Shown one piece after another: positions 32,035-41,500 of a DNA stretch of 41,500 nucleotides. Under the pieces are notes generated by a model, which saw only the letters and a program-made list of their open reading frames with translations, was not told the DNA's origin and did not search any database. This stretch comes from Cryptomeria japonica. Lineage: Eukaryota; Streptophyta; Pinopsida; Cupressales; Cupressaceae. Location of the stretch: assembly GCF_030272615.1 (NCBI RefSeq), contig NC_081409.1, positions 914,501,840 to 914,543,339 on the forward strand, in the 5' to 3' direction. Each line of letters begins with the position of its first letter. Position 1 is the first letter of the stretch. The position numbers were made by a program, and so were the translations under genes.

Positions 32035-33938
32035 AGTATGACTATCCCCTGACGGAGATGGTCTCGCTCCAGATGCACCCGCCCCTGGATCTCCAGGAGG
32101 GTTCTGTCTCGGTGGCCCCGTAACACCTCGGCTCTCAAACCGTGACCCAGTAGTTCGAGATCGATTGGATCTCGATTGTGCAAAACTCTGAACTTGCCGG
32201 TCCCTGGGTACTGCAGCCTCATAGTGCCACCTATAATACTCTGCCTCCTGCACTCTCAGCGCTAACTCTCTCAGGGTGTCTCTCATCGAACCACCCGCTG
32301 TTGCTCTCTGCATGCTCGCCACCACCTCCTCCGCTCGCCCCCTCCGCTCTATCTCGGTGTCTCGCTCAGTGGTCAACTAAGAAATCTGCCGCTGATAGGT
32401 CAAAATCTATGCCTGCAGCTGCTGCACAGTAATCTGCAAGGTCCGTATCTGAGCATCCTCCATATGACCTGGCACTCGAACTCGTAGCGGTACCTGTGCT
32501 GGAGGAACCCCTCCCACTCAGCCTGTCCTCGGTACTGGAGGTGGGAGTACATCCGTCCTCCTCCTCTATGCTGGTCGACTAGGCTCATCCTCACCCCCAC
32601 TGCGGCTAGCACCTCCCCCACTCTCCCCTCTCTACCGGCTCCGATAACCAATCCACCACTCCCCCTCTCTATCCTCCCCTGTCGCACTGCTCTCTCCACA
32701 CCTCTATCTCCCCGCCTCCCTCTACCTCCTCTCCCTCGTCCTCATCCTCCATCCTCCCCATCATCTCCATCGTCTCCCCCATCTCCCTCCTCCCCATCTG
32801 AATCAAAGGTTGGCCTCATCTCCTCAGGATCAGAAATCCTGGCCACCGCCCGCGCAGCAAACAAACGAGCAAACTCATCTGTCATACCCGCATCCTGAAT
32901 CTCCAGGGCATAGTCCCAGATCTGCCCGGTCAATCCCACAAACTCCTCCACCGCCATGACACTATCAATGGTCGGCCCCCAATCGGCCACATCCTACTGC
33001 CGTCGTGCATAAAGGCAAGCTCCCTGAGGAATACCCTACTGGCGCCCGAACTGTCTCAAAACTTGGGTCACCACAAACCGCTCAATCACGAACGGGGTCT
33101 TCCTAATCAGGTATCTGGTTATGAATACAAAGGGCACCTCCAGCCCATCCTCCGCCCACACCTCACATCCTGTATACGGTCGCCAGGTGACCGTATCTAT
33201 ATCATCAAAAACCCTCCTCCAATGCTCTAGTTTGCCTAGCTTACGCTGGACAACTAGACCCCTGTATCCATAGGCATATGCGCATCCTACGGGCCTGTCC
33301 CTGTCTACTAGTGGTCTCGCTGCTAGAATATGCTCCCAGCACCATACCTGTAATAATGTCACACCAGCTGACAAACTGCCATAACCAAGATATACTACCT
33401 CATGCAGACTCCTATATAAATGAGCCAGCATAGCTAACCCCCATGCAAATCTCCGCCCCTGTGTAATCATCTCCTCCAAAACCAGCCCCCATCCCACCGA
33501 GAATCCCTTTGACCTGCGATCAAGACAAAGGAATCCACCAATGAACCTTGCTAGTACGGATGGCAGCGGTGCATAATCTAAGTCCAAAAACTCCTGCCAT
33601 GGAATCTCATAGCCGCAGACTGTATCATCCTAGAATATGCGGCGCAGTGCCTCTGTACCGCCCTCCTCTGACTGCTCATAGGGTAGTAGTGCCCCTACTA
33701 CAGGGATACGCAGGATCCTGTAACAGTCCTCAGGTGTGACTGTTATCTCTCCCGTAGCAAAATGGAAGGTGTTCGTATCACTGTGCCACCTCTCTGCCAA
33801 AGCTGTCAATAGCCCCCAGTTCATAGTGAACCGAGGCATATCCAGGAGAGAAGTCAATCCACATCTCTCAATAATGTCTAGGTCGGCCTGTGACAACCGC
33901 GGTATCAATGTCCATGGTCTGGGAAATCTGTCCCGCGA
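32035..33938 (-). pseudogene. antisense plant mobile domain (PMD) protein gene
   Basis: On the minus strand one frame runs from 33938 to 32400, broken by TAG at 33630, 33036 and 32994 and TGA at 32742; a further stretch (32376-32035) is in another frame. The N-terminal part has SQADLDIIERCGLTSLL, then MNWGLLTALAERWHSDTNTF, HFATGEITVTPEDCYRILRI and GALLPYE, matching the aminotransferase-like plant mobile domain (PF10536) of MAIN/MAIL1 and of many TE-encoded proteins. The second half of the PMD (33587-33039) has FIGGFLCLDRR and WRPYTGCEVWAEDG. It is followed by an acidic tail (DGEEGDGGDDGDDGEDGG) and an Arg/Ser/Glu-rich end. It lies opposite to gag-pol, between integrase and the 3' LTR. Its composition is much more GC-rich than its surroundings. 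Role in the element is unknown. Confidence 0.8.
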
Positions 33939-34084
33939 CTAAACCACGCCCAATCGCTCCTGTCAACAAGCAAAACAAATCCAATATCAGTTTCCACATC
34001 AAAACAAAGATATCAAAATCAAACTTACATCAACAACATGAAACAATTTGCTCATCTATATCAAAGTTCAAAATCCTATCATTT

Positions 34085-34230
34085 CATATCAACTTGTAAC
34101 ACAACTCAAGCTCTCAAAAACCATATCAAAACTTGTAACACAACTCAAGTTTCCCACCCATATCAGCTTGTAAAACAACTCAAGTTTCCAACCCATATCG
34201 GCTGGTAACACAACTCAGGCTTCACACATT
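34085..34230 (-). repeat. four copies of a 36-bp repeat upstream of the PMD gene
   Basis: Units start at 34085, 34122, 34159 and 34194 and contain CATATCA, CTTGTAACACAACTCAAG and then a pyrimidine run. Steps are 37, 37 and 35 bp. They lie between the PMD start and GCGC array C. Confidence 0.75.
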
Positions 34231-34416
34231 GAACTTGAAACAGAACATGCAAAAATCATATTTTGATAAACACAACACAATGATATCTATTGATAACTTG
34301 AAAAATCGCAAATCAACACAAGTTATATCAACACTCATATTGGACAAAAGCATAAAATCATGACAGACAGACCAAATCAAATTTTCAAATCGACTCATCT
34401 CGCAAAATTTTTCCAG

Positions 34417-34871
34417 ATGCACTAAAACAGATACCCAATGCGCTAAAAAACCCCCATGCGCTAGGCTGTCTCTCCTATGCGCTAATCTATTTACCTTATG
34501 CGCTAGACTGACTCTACGTGCTAATCTTTCCCCCCCACGCGCCACCTAACCTACCCTATACTAGACTCTGTCTATGCGCTAATCTACACCTTCTAGGCGC
34601 TACCCGTTTGGCCCTATGCGCTAGGTTAACCCTACGCGCTAAACCCCCTTACCTATGCGAACCCCTGCGACCCCTATGCGCTAGGTCTACCCTACGCGCT
34701 AACCTGTTGACCCGACACGCTACCCTACGGCTGCCATGCGCTATTCTACCTATATGCGCTAACATATTTTTGCTATGCGCTATCCTATTTCTTTCGGACG
34801 CGACCCCTAAAATTAAACTTGATGCGCTACTCTAAACTTTGTATGCGCTAAACTACGCCCTAGACGCGCTA
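34417..34871 (-). repeat. GCGC-motif array C, inverted, 21-21-18 spacing
   Basis: ATGCGCTA or ACGCGCTA, the reverse complement of the leader motif, recurs about 22 times. The last base of each site falls at 34424, 34445, 34463, 34484, 34505, 34523, 34544, 34563, 34581, 34602, 34623, 34641, 34683, 34701, 34722, 34743, 34761, 34782, 34803, 34829, 34850 and 34871. Steps cycle 21, 21, 18, giving a 60-bp higher-order unit, with one site decayed near 34662. On the minus strand the array precedes the PMD gene. Confidence 0.9.
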
Positions 34872-35505
34872 AACCGTTAAACCCGAACTTTGAAATTCAA
34901 AAAATGACTAAAAACGACAAAATGAAAAGTCAAAAAAGGGTCAAGAATGTTGACATACTGGTGGTCCACGCGCTGCAGGTCTCCGGTACCTTCGAACACG
35001 CTCGAAACGGTGTCTATGATAAGGAATAGGCATTTTCTCTGCAGACCAAATGCTCTTTCTTCAAAGTCAACAAAGCACAAATGAATCTAAATCAAGCCCT
35101 TTTCCCCTTTTATAGGAGGAAAATGAAATTAGGGTTAGCCAAATGGACCTATAATATGGTCGCGGTCTCCCCTATACCATAACATTTGTAACTTATCGGG
35201 AGATGAATCAATTTCACCACATTTCACATGCACGAAATCATACACATCATACACAACTCCTCAAATTAAATAAAAAAATTTCAAAATATTGATTCATCTC
35301 CCGAGGGGGCATCACCATCAAATATCGAATCTGGGGCATCACCATCAAATATCGAATCTGGGGCATCACACATCAAATCAAATCCGGGGCACGACTGACA
35401 AATCAAAAGAGCGACACAAAAATTGCATTTGATCATAAATCACAAAAACACATCATTTTCTTTGAAATAACATGTGCACACATGTCACTTCAAAGAGGGG
35501 CAAAA
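34872..35505 (+). other. 3' untranslated region of the Tat element with PPT
   Basis: There is no frame of interest. A 27-bp tandem repeat beginning GGGGCATCACCATCAAA starts at 35306, 35333 and 35360, with a partial copy at 35386. The polypurine tract CAAAGAGGGGCAAAA (35491-35505) abuts the 3' LTR and would prime plus-strand synthesis. Confidence 0.7.
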
Positions 35506-36970
35506 TGTAGACGTATAAAAATGACCATATTCCTAAATGAATATTTTATGTTCATTTCTCTATTTAATTAAATCCAATTTAATTAAATTATCCACATTCC
35601 TCTATTTAATTAAGTAAATTACTCAATTTATTTAAATTAAATTCACTATACCCATTTAATGAATAAATCATTTTATTCAATTAAATTCCCCCTATCCACT
35701 TTTAATTAAATACAAATTTAATTAAATAGTTATCCTAAATTGAATAAATCTAGTTTATTTAATTGCAACCAAATTGAATGAAATACTTTATTTCAATTAA
35801 ATCCTATTATCCCTCCATCCACTTGCAAAATCCCAAACCCCTTTCTAATCCCTTCTAGAATCTTCTAATCGCTTCTAATTAACCTAACCCCTCTTCTAAA
35901 CTTTGTCACATCCTTAAGAAAAGGGAAGTCACTTCTCAAACCCTCAAAGTCTTTGATAACCATTAAAGGCTTTCAACCTTCAACCACTAAATGGCTCAAA
36001 GTCTTTGATAACCATTGAAGGCTTTCAACCTTCAACCACTTAATCCCCAAAGTCTCCAATAACCATTAATGGTTAACTCAAACCCTCCTACATGGTTAAA
36101 ACATTTGTTTTCACTCAACCTTCATCCAACCCAAGGGTCTCATCAGGCCTTTAATGCTTTGACCATGATTATCTCTTAATCATTTGCACAAAGGTTTATC
36201 CTTGGATTAACTCTTAATCCATTGGGTAATCCTAATTTAGACTTGACCCTTAGCCTCTAGATAACCATGAGGTCTTCTCAGGTATTGAATGCCTCCAACC
36301 CCTTCTCTCAACCCAACCCTATGTTGACACTTGTCATCATTTCATTGGTGCCAATTACAAACATGGATCCCCAACTTTCAAACTCAACCCTTGATTAAAC
36401 CTTTCAATCCTGACCATCCATTGCCCTGTTTTTGCTATAAATAGAGCTCTCATTCCTCCATTTGAAATCATCCTTCAAATTTGTAGCATCACACTTATGC
36501 TCAAATACATTCAAGCTTTCTCATTTCATATATGCTCAACATTTAGCCTCTTTTAGATCAGGAATTAGACTAAATATGCATGTTTAGAATAATTTCTTTA
36601 TCATTTTAGCTCAATCATAGACTAAATATATTATGTTAGGATAGTATTCATACTAATCTTGTCATCTTATCATTTAGTTTATTGCATTTCTAAGATCATA
36701 CATAGCTTAACATACCTTTTACACTAAAAACTATCAGTGCATCCCTCGTTCTTGCATTTGCCATCCCTGAACCATTTTTCTTAGTAATCTGAGAGCAAAA
36801 TATTGGTTTGCGGGACATTGTGAGATAGAGAACCATGGGACCCACCTTGGGAAGCTGAGTAATATGTTATTACTCCATAGCTTGCACCAAGAAGTCATGT
36901 GTGTGTGTGGACTAGTATTATAACATATTTTCACATATCGAGTTCTATCAGCCCACTTTTCCCGCATACA
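35506..36970 (+). mobile_element. 3' LTR of the Tat element
   Basis: 1465 bp, same ends as the 5' LTR (TGTAGACG...GCATACA). The TATA box is intact here (TATAAATA, 36436-36443). The 52-bp internal duplication starts at 35945. By eye about 21 substitutions separate it from the 5' LTR, mostly transitions. Promoter activity here would drive transcripts into the minus-strand ORF on its antisense side. Confidence 0.95.
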
Positions 36971-36975
36971 GTACC
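36971..36975. repeat. target-site duplication GTACC, right copy
   Basis: Exact repeat of 18807-18811, directly after the CATACA end of the 3' LTR. It marks a clean integrase-mediated insertion within the minus-strand ORF. Confidence 0.9.
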
Positions 36976-39099
36976 CATGCCAACCCCACCAATCACAATG
37001 ACACTTGACTGAACAATAATAGGAATACTATCCCCAGATTCTCCACCAGTGGCAGTGGCACTTGATTCACCACCAATGGGAATACCATGATGTAGTAGTG
37101 GTTGTGGATTTGAACCTGAAACAAATGTAGGTGGACCCTGAGGGTAATGAGTAGTACCTTTCCATGATGAATCTGAAGAATCAAGTCCAATGACTGGTTT
37201 AACAAGAGCTTTTGATTTTGAATCTAATGGAAGTTGTACCTCAAGTGGATACCAAATGCCTTCTCCTCTGGGACCTAGACCACCACCTTCAAAACCCATT
37301 TTTTCCACAATGTTTGCCCCTTTGCTATATTTTTCTCTCATGGACTCATTGACTCCACCTAATATTTCAGGGACTGTACTATTTTTTGGAGTGGGATCAA
37401 CCTCATACTCATCATCATCTTCACTCCCGTCATATGTTGTTGTGGGATGCTCCATATTCTACAATTTGCTAAACTCTTCATCCTCGTCGATGGTCTCAAA
37501 TTTTGCACTGGTCTTTGGTTCACCGAGATTCTTCCTCATAGTCCAAAAATCATTTTTTTTGGTTTGAGTCCAATAACTCTCTTTACATTCTTGTAGAATT
37601 TATTTGGGAATAGAATTGTTAGATGGATTAGCAGATTTTTGGTAGAAATTGTAGGACCTCCTATTTTGGATTCCATGGCCATCCTCTGTTGTCCTCTGTG
37701 TGTGCAATGCCATAATTTGTGATGACATTTCTACTATTGAAATGTTATTGTCAGTAGCAATTTTCTCCATCTTTTTTTTTACCTCATCCCAGGAGTCCAT
37801 GTTTCTAAGCTTTTCTAGCAATGGTTTACTTTCATGTTGACATAACACTGAAGAGTTCCCATTTTTCTTAAGCCTTGCTTGAACTACACCGATTGGATCA
37901 TACTGCCAGAGACCCTCATCACCAAAGCTAAAAACTGTCAAAAAATCATGTGCCACATTGAATACTTTTCTCTCAAATGTGAACCCTCCACATGAGAAAG
38001 GCAAGGAAGGAAATATGCTCTTTTTTTGCTGACCATGGAAGTGCCTACCTATGCTCTCCAACTGTCGTACATATTCCAATGCAAATACCCTCTATGTCAC
38101 ATATATTGGAAGTCTGTATGGTTTTACTGCTGATCCATAAAACCTTAACACGATGAATTCTTCCATGAAGAACCAGTCAGCCAATTGTATTTGAATTTCG
38201 AGTTGAATGCAATCTCTACAAGACACATGCAATCTAGGCATTGGAGTGCTTGTAATTTCATTATACATTGGTGCCAAAAAGAAGTCTACAAAATGGTTGT
38301 AGTTCTTTCTGTTATCATGCATCCTTATCTTTGGTGTCCATTCATATATTGGACAGTCTATTCTGTTCCGAGTCTTCTCATCAATCTTATAGTTCACAAT
38401 TTGAAGATTGTTGGTCTTGAATATTGCATGATACTTGGATAGAAGGAGATAGCACAAGTAGGATGAGAACCTAAATGTCTTACATGAACCTTTTTTGATC
38501 ATTAGTAATTGTTTTTACATGGATTGAGCAATGTGCTCAATAAAATTATATCTTACTAACTGAACTACACAATGGATCCTAAAAATAATTTCAAGAAGGC
38601 TTGCACCCACTTCCCTATCATTTTCCAATCCCAGGCAAAATGACAGCAAGGAAATAGTATCCCCAACCCATGGAACAAAAATGTTAGAATCATAAGGAGA
38701 CTTATGATTCTGATCCAACTGAGTACCATGTTTTATTAGAGCTTTGATAAATGAATCTTTGCGACTTGAATCGAGACTCTTATAATTCCCTGTCAGCTTT
38801 CCTAGGTCAATTTAGACGTTTGAGTTTTGTGCCTCAAACCCTAGGTTCAACAAACGAGAAAATTCTCCCACGTTTATGGATAGAATTTCCTTTTTTGTAT
38901 TTTTATTAACAATTGCTTTTTTATCTTCATCATAATTTTTGACGCAGAGCATGACAAAATTAGGGCATGGGAATACTTCAAGTAACACCATGCTTCCCAA
39001 TCCAGCATCCCACGATGCGATTTTATTTGTTCTTAGTTTTAACATTGAGTTGAAAACAATAAATTTTGCTCTGGATGGATCTACTGCCTTATTAGACAT
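36976..39099 (-). pseudogene. N-terminal part of the interrupted minus-strand ORF, with G-patch
   Basis: The ATG at 39099 (MSNKAVDPSRAKF) opens one frame that reaches the insertion point 2.1 kb on, crossing stops at 38812, 38515, 38092, 37600 and 37456 but no frameshift. N-terminal blocks include GEFSRLLNLGFEAQ, LVRYNFIEHIAQSM and FRFSSYLCYLLLSK, helical and reminiscent of plant transposon ORF1 proteins. After a further unassigned region and an acidic stretch (EDDDEYEVDPTP) comes NIVEKMGFEGGGLGPRGEG, a clear G-patch-type motif (about 37320-37260). The frame then enters a Gly/Ser/Thr-rich region cut by the Tat element, and resumes at 18806. No family name can be given. The lack of introns over 2 kb and the in-frame stops point to a decayed mobile-element gene. 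Confidence 0.6.
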
Positions 39100-39670
39100 G
39101 CATATCTAATATCTATGATACGCTTTTCACCATGGATAACAGGGTCCTAAATATCATGGTATTCATCAGTGAAACCTGGTGTTTTAACTAGTTCGGTTAG
39201 GTACATTTTTTTTTCACTTGGCTTCCTATTGAACTACTGCTTCCCTTTTTCCCCATCATTGTTATTGTTAATAATTCAAAATAATGCTAGATACAAACTT
39301 GAAAATTCTAACCCTCAAATTGGACCACGAGATTAAAAAAATTAAAAAAGGCGGGATGTGTTCTAGATTTTACCCGAAATTTCTATTTCACTAGATTGGT
39401 GCAGACAGTCTCTGTTGCAACTTGCATTCCTCAATCTAGTAGTTGTTTCATAATCTCCCTCGATTTATTGGTTTGTCCATGAAATGAAATACGATTATGA
39501 TTTATGAGTCACTTATTTTGAAAACTCTGAAAAGTACAAAAGTAATACTTAGGGCAAAATATCTAGAATCATGTTGCAATTTTATTAATTATTATTAATA
39601 TCTATTCGCCGCCGAAGGACAAAACATTCATTACTTCACTTTCAGTCTAAATTCTGAGGACATTAAATGT
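39100..39670. other. 5' flank of the minus-strand ORF
   Basis: AT-rich, no frame, no clear TATA box chosen. It lies between the ATG of the minus-strand ORF and the 270-bp tandem repeats, so it would hold the proximal promoter if the gene was ever expressed from here. Confidence 0.35.
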
Positions 39671-40617
39671 AAAACGTTCAATTCTGGGCGAAGTTCTCAC
39701 AAATGTGTTCACTTCCCACATTCGGGCCAAAATCCACCCTAAGTCGTTGATCTTTTCTCATCCAATGGACGATGGTACCTGTTGTCAGATGTCGTGGGTC
39801 CCATGAATTCTGCCATTTTTCGGGCACGTCACCACACTCGAGTCACTTTTCGGGACTGTTTTTTAAGTCTTGTTTAATCATTTTAAACTTTCGCTCGAAA
39901 AAGAGCTTTATAGACTAAATTATATTTAATTAAATTTAAAACGTTCAATTCCGAGCGAAGTTCTCACAAATGTGTTCACTTCCCACATTCGGGCCGAAAT
40001 CCACCCTAAGTCGTTGATCTTTGCTCATCCAACGAACAATGGTACCTGTTGTCAGATATCGTGGGCCCCATGACTTCTGCCATTTTTCGGGCACGTCACC
40101 ACACTCGAGTCACTTTTCGGGAGTCGGGACTGTTTTTTAAGTTTGTTTAATCATTTTAAACTTCCGCCTGAAAAAGAGCTTTATAGACTTAATTATATTT
40201 AATTAAATTTAAAACGTTCAATTCCGGGCGAAGTTCTCACAAATGTGTTCACTTCCCACATTCGGGCCGAAATCCACCCTAAGCCGTTGATCTTTGCTCA
40301 TCCAACGGATGATGGTACTTGTTGTCAGATGTCGTGGGTCCCACGACTTCTACAATTTTTCGGGCACATCACCATACTCGTGTCACTTTTTGGGACTATT
40401 TTTTAAGTCTGTTTAATCTTTTAAAATTTTAAACTTCCACCTGAAAAAGAGCTTTATAGACTTAATTATATTTAATTAAATTTAAAATGTTCAATTCCGG
40501 GCGAAGTTCTCACAAATGTGTTCACTTCCCACATTCGGGCCAAAATCCACCCTAAGTCGTTGATCTTTGCTCATCCAATGGACGATGGTACCTGTTGTCA
40601 GATGTCGTGGGTCCCAT
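39671..40617. repeat. tandem repeat, about 3.5 units of 267-273 bp
   Basis: Units start with AAAACGTTCAATTC (or close) at 39671, 39938, 40211 and 40484; the last is cut short at about 40617 after GTCGTGGGTCCCAT. Shared landmarks in each unit are GCGAAGTTCTCACAAATGTG, CCACATTCGGGCC, CCACCCTAAG and GGTACCTGTTGTCAGAT; full units also hold TTTTTCGGGCAC and AAAAAGAGCTTTATAGACT. Units differ by scattered changes and small indels. The array lies upstream (minus-strand sense) of the interrupted ORF. Confidence 0.9.
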
Positions 40618-41050
40618 AATAAGAGACATTTAAAGATGTGCAAGAGTTTGAGATAACTATTAAATATAATGTTAATATTATTTATAAAAATATGAAATTC
40701 AAAAATAGTATAGAACATGAAACTTAGTTTCTAGAAGTAAAAAAACAACTAAATAAAAATATAAATTTTGATATACAATTTGAAAGGTAAAAGTTTAATA
40801 TAAAAAAGAAAACATTCAATATTAAATCTAAAATATTAATTTAAAGTTTAACAAAATTCTTTAAAAATATGTTTACGATATATAATTTTAAAAAATAGTT
40901 TAAAATTAAAAATATATATAAAAGTTCAACATAAATTTAGTGCAATATAAATTTTAATTTAATAAATAAATAAAGACTAAAAATATATATAAAAGTTTAA
41001 CATAAATATAGTTTAATATAAATTTTAATTTAATATAATATAAATAAAAT
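40618..41050. other. very AT-rich segment with a 70-bp direct repeat
   Basis: Almost only A and T. The stretch 40909-40965 recurs at 40979-41035 with few changes (AAAAATATATATAAAAGTT... and ...AAATTTTAATTTAATA). No frame or gene is visible. Confidence 0.6.
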
Positions 41051-41204
41051 AATGTGGTGAATCTTATTGATAAACCTGCACCTCCTAAGGACCTATGCAA
41101 TATGCATTACCTTTGATCCTAGATTCCTAGCGAGACTATTGAAATTTGAAACACTTGATGGCCCACTATAAGTCTATATATCACCTTCAAAGATCAAAGA
41201 CATG

Positions 41205-41500
41205 CTCTCACGAGGGGTTCTTATTGATGATTGATCCAACATGTATGGTGAATGTAATAAGTTAAGAATATCTTTATACTTTACAATTGCATGAAGTAAC
41301 ATATTGATATGATAAATTTGATTTAGTGGTTAAGATCTTATATGGTTTCTCTTGTCCTACTATAGGTTCTATTACTCTTCCCGTTAAGGTTGGTACTAAG
41401 TGCTTAGATGCCATTTTTGCTATCATTCCTAAAACCTACTTCAGATCAATTTTGTGTGAAGTTGGGACATCCTTGCCTTTGGTTCTCTTCCATGAAAGCG
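41205..41500 (+). pseudogene. Ty3/gypsy protease fragment of another element, cut by the window end
   Basis: GVLIDD followed by TGA and SN (41214-41249) is the retropepsin active-site loop, where IDDGS is usual, so the codon after the second Asp is now a stop. Downstream come YTLQLHEV, YGFSCPTIGSITLPVKVG, CLDAIFAIIP and, after a shift, VKLGHP and FSSMKA, the order seen in plant gypsy proteases. At least two breaks are present. This element is distinct from the Tat element, whose protease loop reads IDGG. The rest of it would lie beyond the right edge. Confidence 0.65.

Larger units (their letters stand above)
18812..36970 (+). mobile_element. complete Ty3/gypsy retrotransposon, Tat lineage, 18.16 kb
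   Basis: The element is bounded by two nearly identical LTRs (TGTAGACG...CCCGCATACA) and GTACC target duplications. Order on the plus strand: 5' LTR, PBS, 2.9-kb leader with GCGC arrays, gag, protease, G-patch-like linker, RT, RNase H, archaeal-type RNase H, integrase, about 1.4 kb of non-coding DNA, an antisense PMD gene, an inverted GCGC array, PPT, 3' LTR. The second RNase H and large size place it in the Tat group (Ogre/Retand-like). Counting by eye, the LTRs differ by about 21 substitutions and one 2-bp indel over 1465 bp (about 1.4%). Gag-pol is disrupted by stops and shifts, so it cannot encode an intact polyprotein, though all domains can be recognised. Confidence 0.95.

Noticed and set aside
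34518-34835. 105-codon plus-strand frame with repeated LCARxxLRA-like peptides over array C
   Set aside because: The peptide repeats follow from the 21/18-bp DNA repeat (all multiples of three). Arrays A and B contain stops in their frames, so a repeat protein is not the reason for the spacing.
1-41500. tRNA, rRNA or organellar insertions
   Set aside because: No cloverleaf, rRNA block or plastid/mitochondrial gene was recognised by reading; a covariance-model scan was not possible.

Overview
This window looks like nuclear DNA from a large, repeat-rich seed-plant genome, possibly a conifer; the conifer part is inference only. The signs are plant LTR retrotransposons nested in other repeats, two kinds of hAT transposase, a plant mobile domain (PMD) protein, plant-style splice sites, and an exon that looks like a plastid transit peptide. 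Nothing prokaryotic is present.

Layout. Bases 1-6173 are the 3' end of a Ty1/copia retrotransposon: a broken extra ORF of coiled-coil, env-position type, three purine tracts, then a 2.46-kb LTR running TGTTGG...CCAACA. It sits against, and appears inserted into, a minus-strand hAT/DUF659 pseudogene (6174-7130). Bases 7131-8930 are degenerate repeat DNA. Bases 8931-12360 are low in recognisable features, but at 11077-11578 on the minus strand lie two well-formed exons of a probable plastid-targeted protein, the best candidate for an ordinary host gene here. Bases 12837-16050 hold an almost intact plus-strand hAT-type transposase gene with TATA box, 5'UTR intron and poly(A) signal, spoiled near its C-terminus by one stop and one frameshift; short repeats follow it.

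Bases 16950-39099 hold a long minus-strand ORF (N-terminal transposon-ORF-like region, G-patch, coiled coil) that was split by an 18.16-kb Ty3/gypsy element. That element (18812-36970) has 1467/1465-bp LTRs, a GTACC target duplication, a PBS and a PPT. It encodes gag, protease, a G-patch-like linker, RT, RNase H, a second archaeal-type RNase H and integrase, so it is Tat-lineage. An antisense PMD gene lies between integrase and the 3' LTR. The LTRs differ at about 21 sites (about 1.4%), so the insertion is fairly young, yet gag-pol carries many stops, mostly TGA and TAG.

The most striking unexplained structure is a family of short GCGC-centred motifs (TAGCGCAT and CpG-transition variants) in three dense arrays inside the gypsy element. 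Two arrays lie in the leader before gag, with sites almost exactly 21 bp (two helical turns) apart. The third lies before the antisense PMD gene, in reverse orientation and with a 21-21-18 spacing. Each array therefore reads the same way relative to the coding region it precedes.

The right edge holds a 270-bp tandem repeat (39671-40617), very AT-rich DNA, and a second Ty3/gypsy protease fragment cut by the window end.
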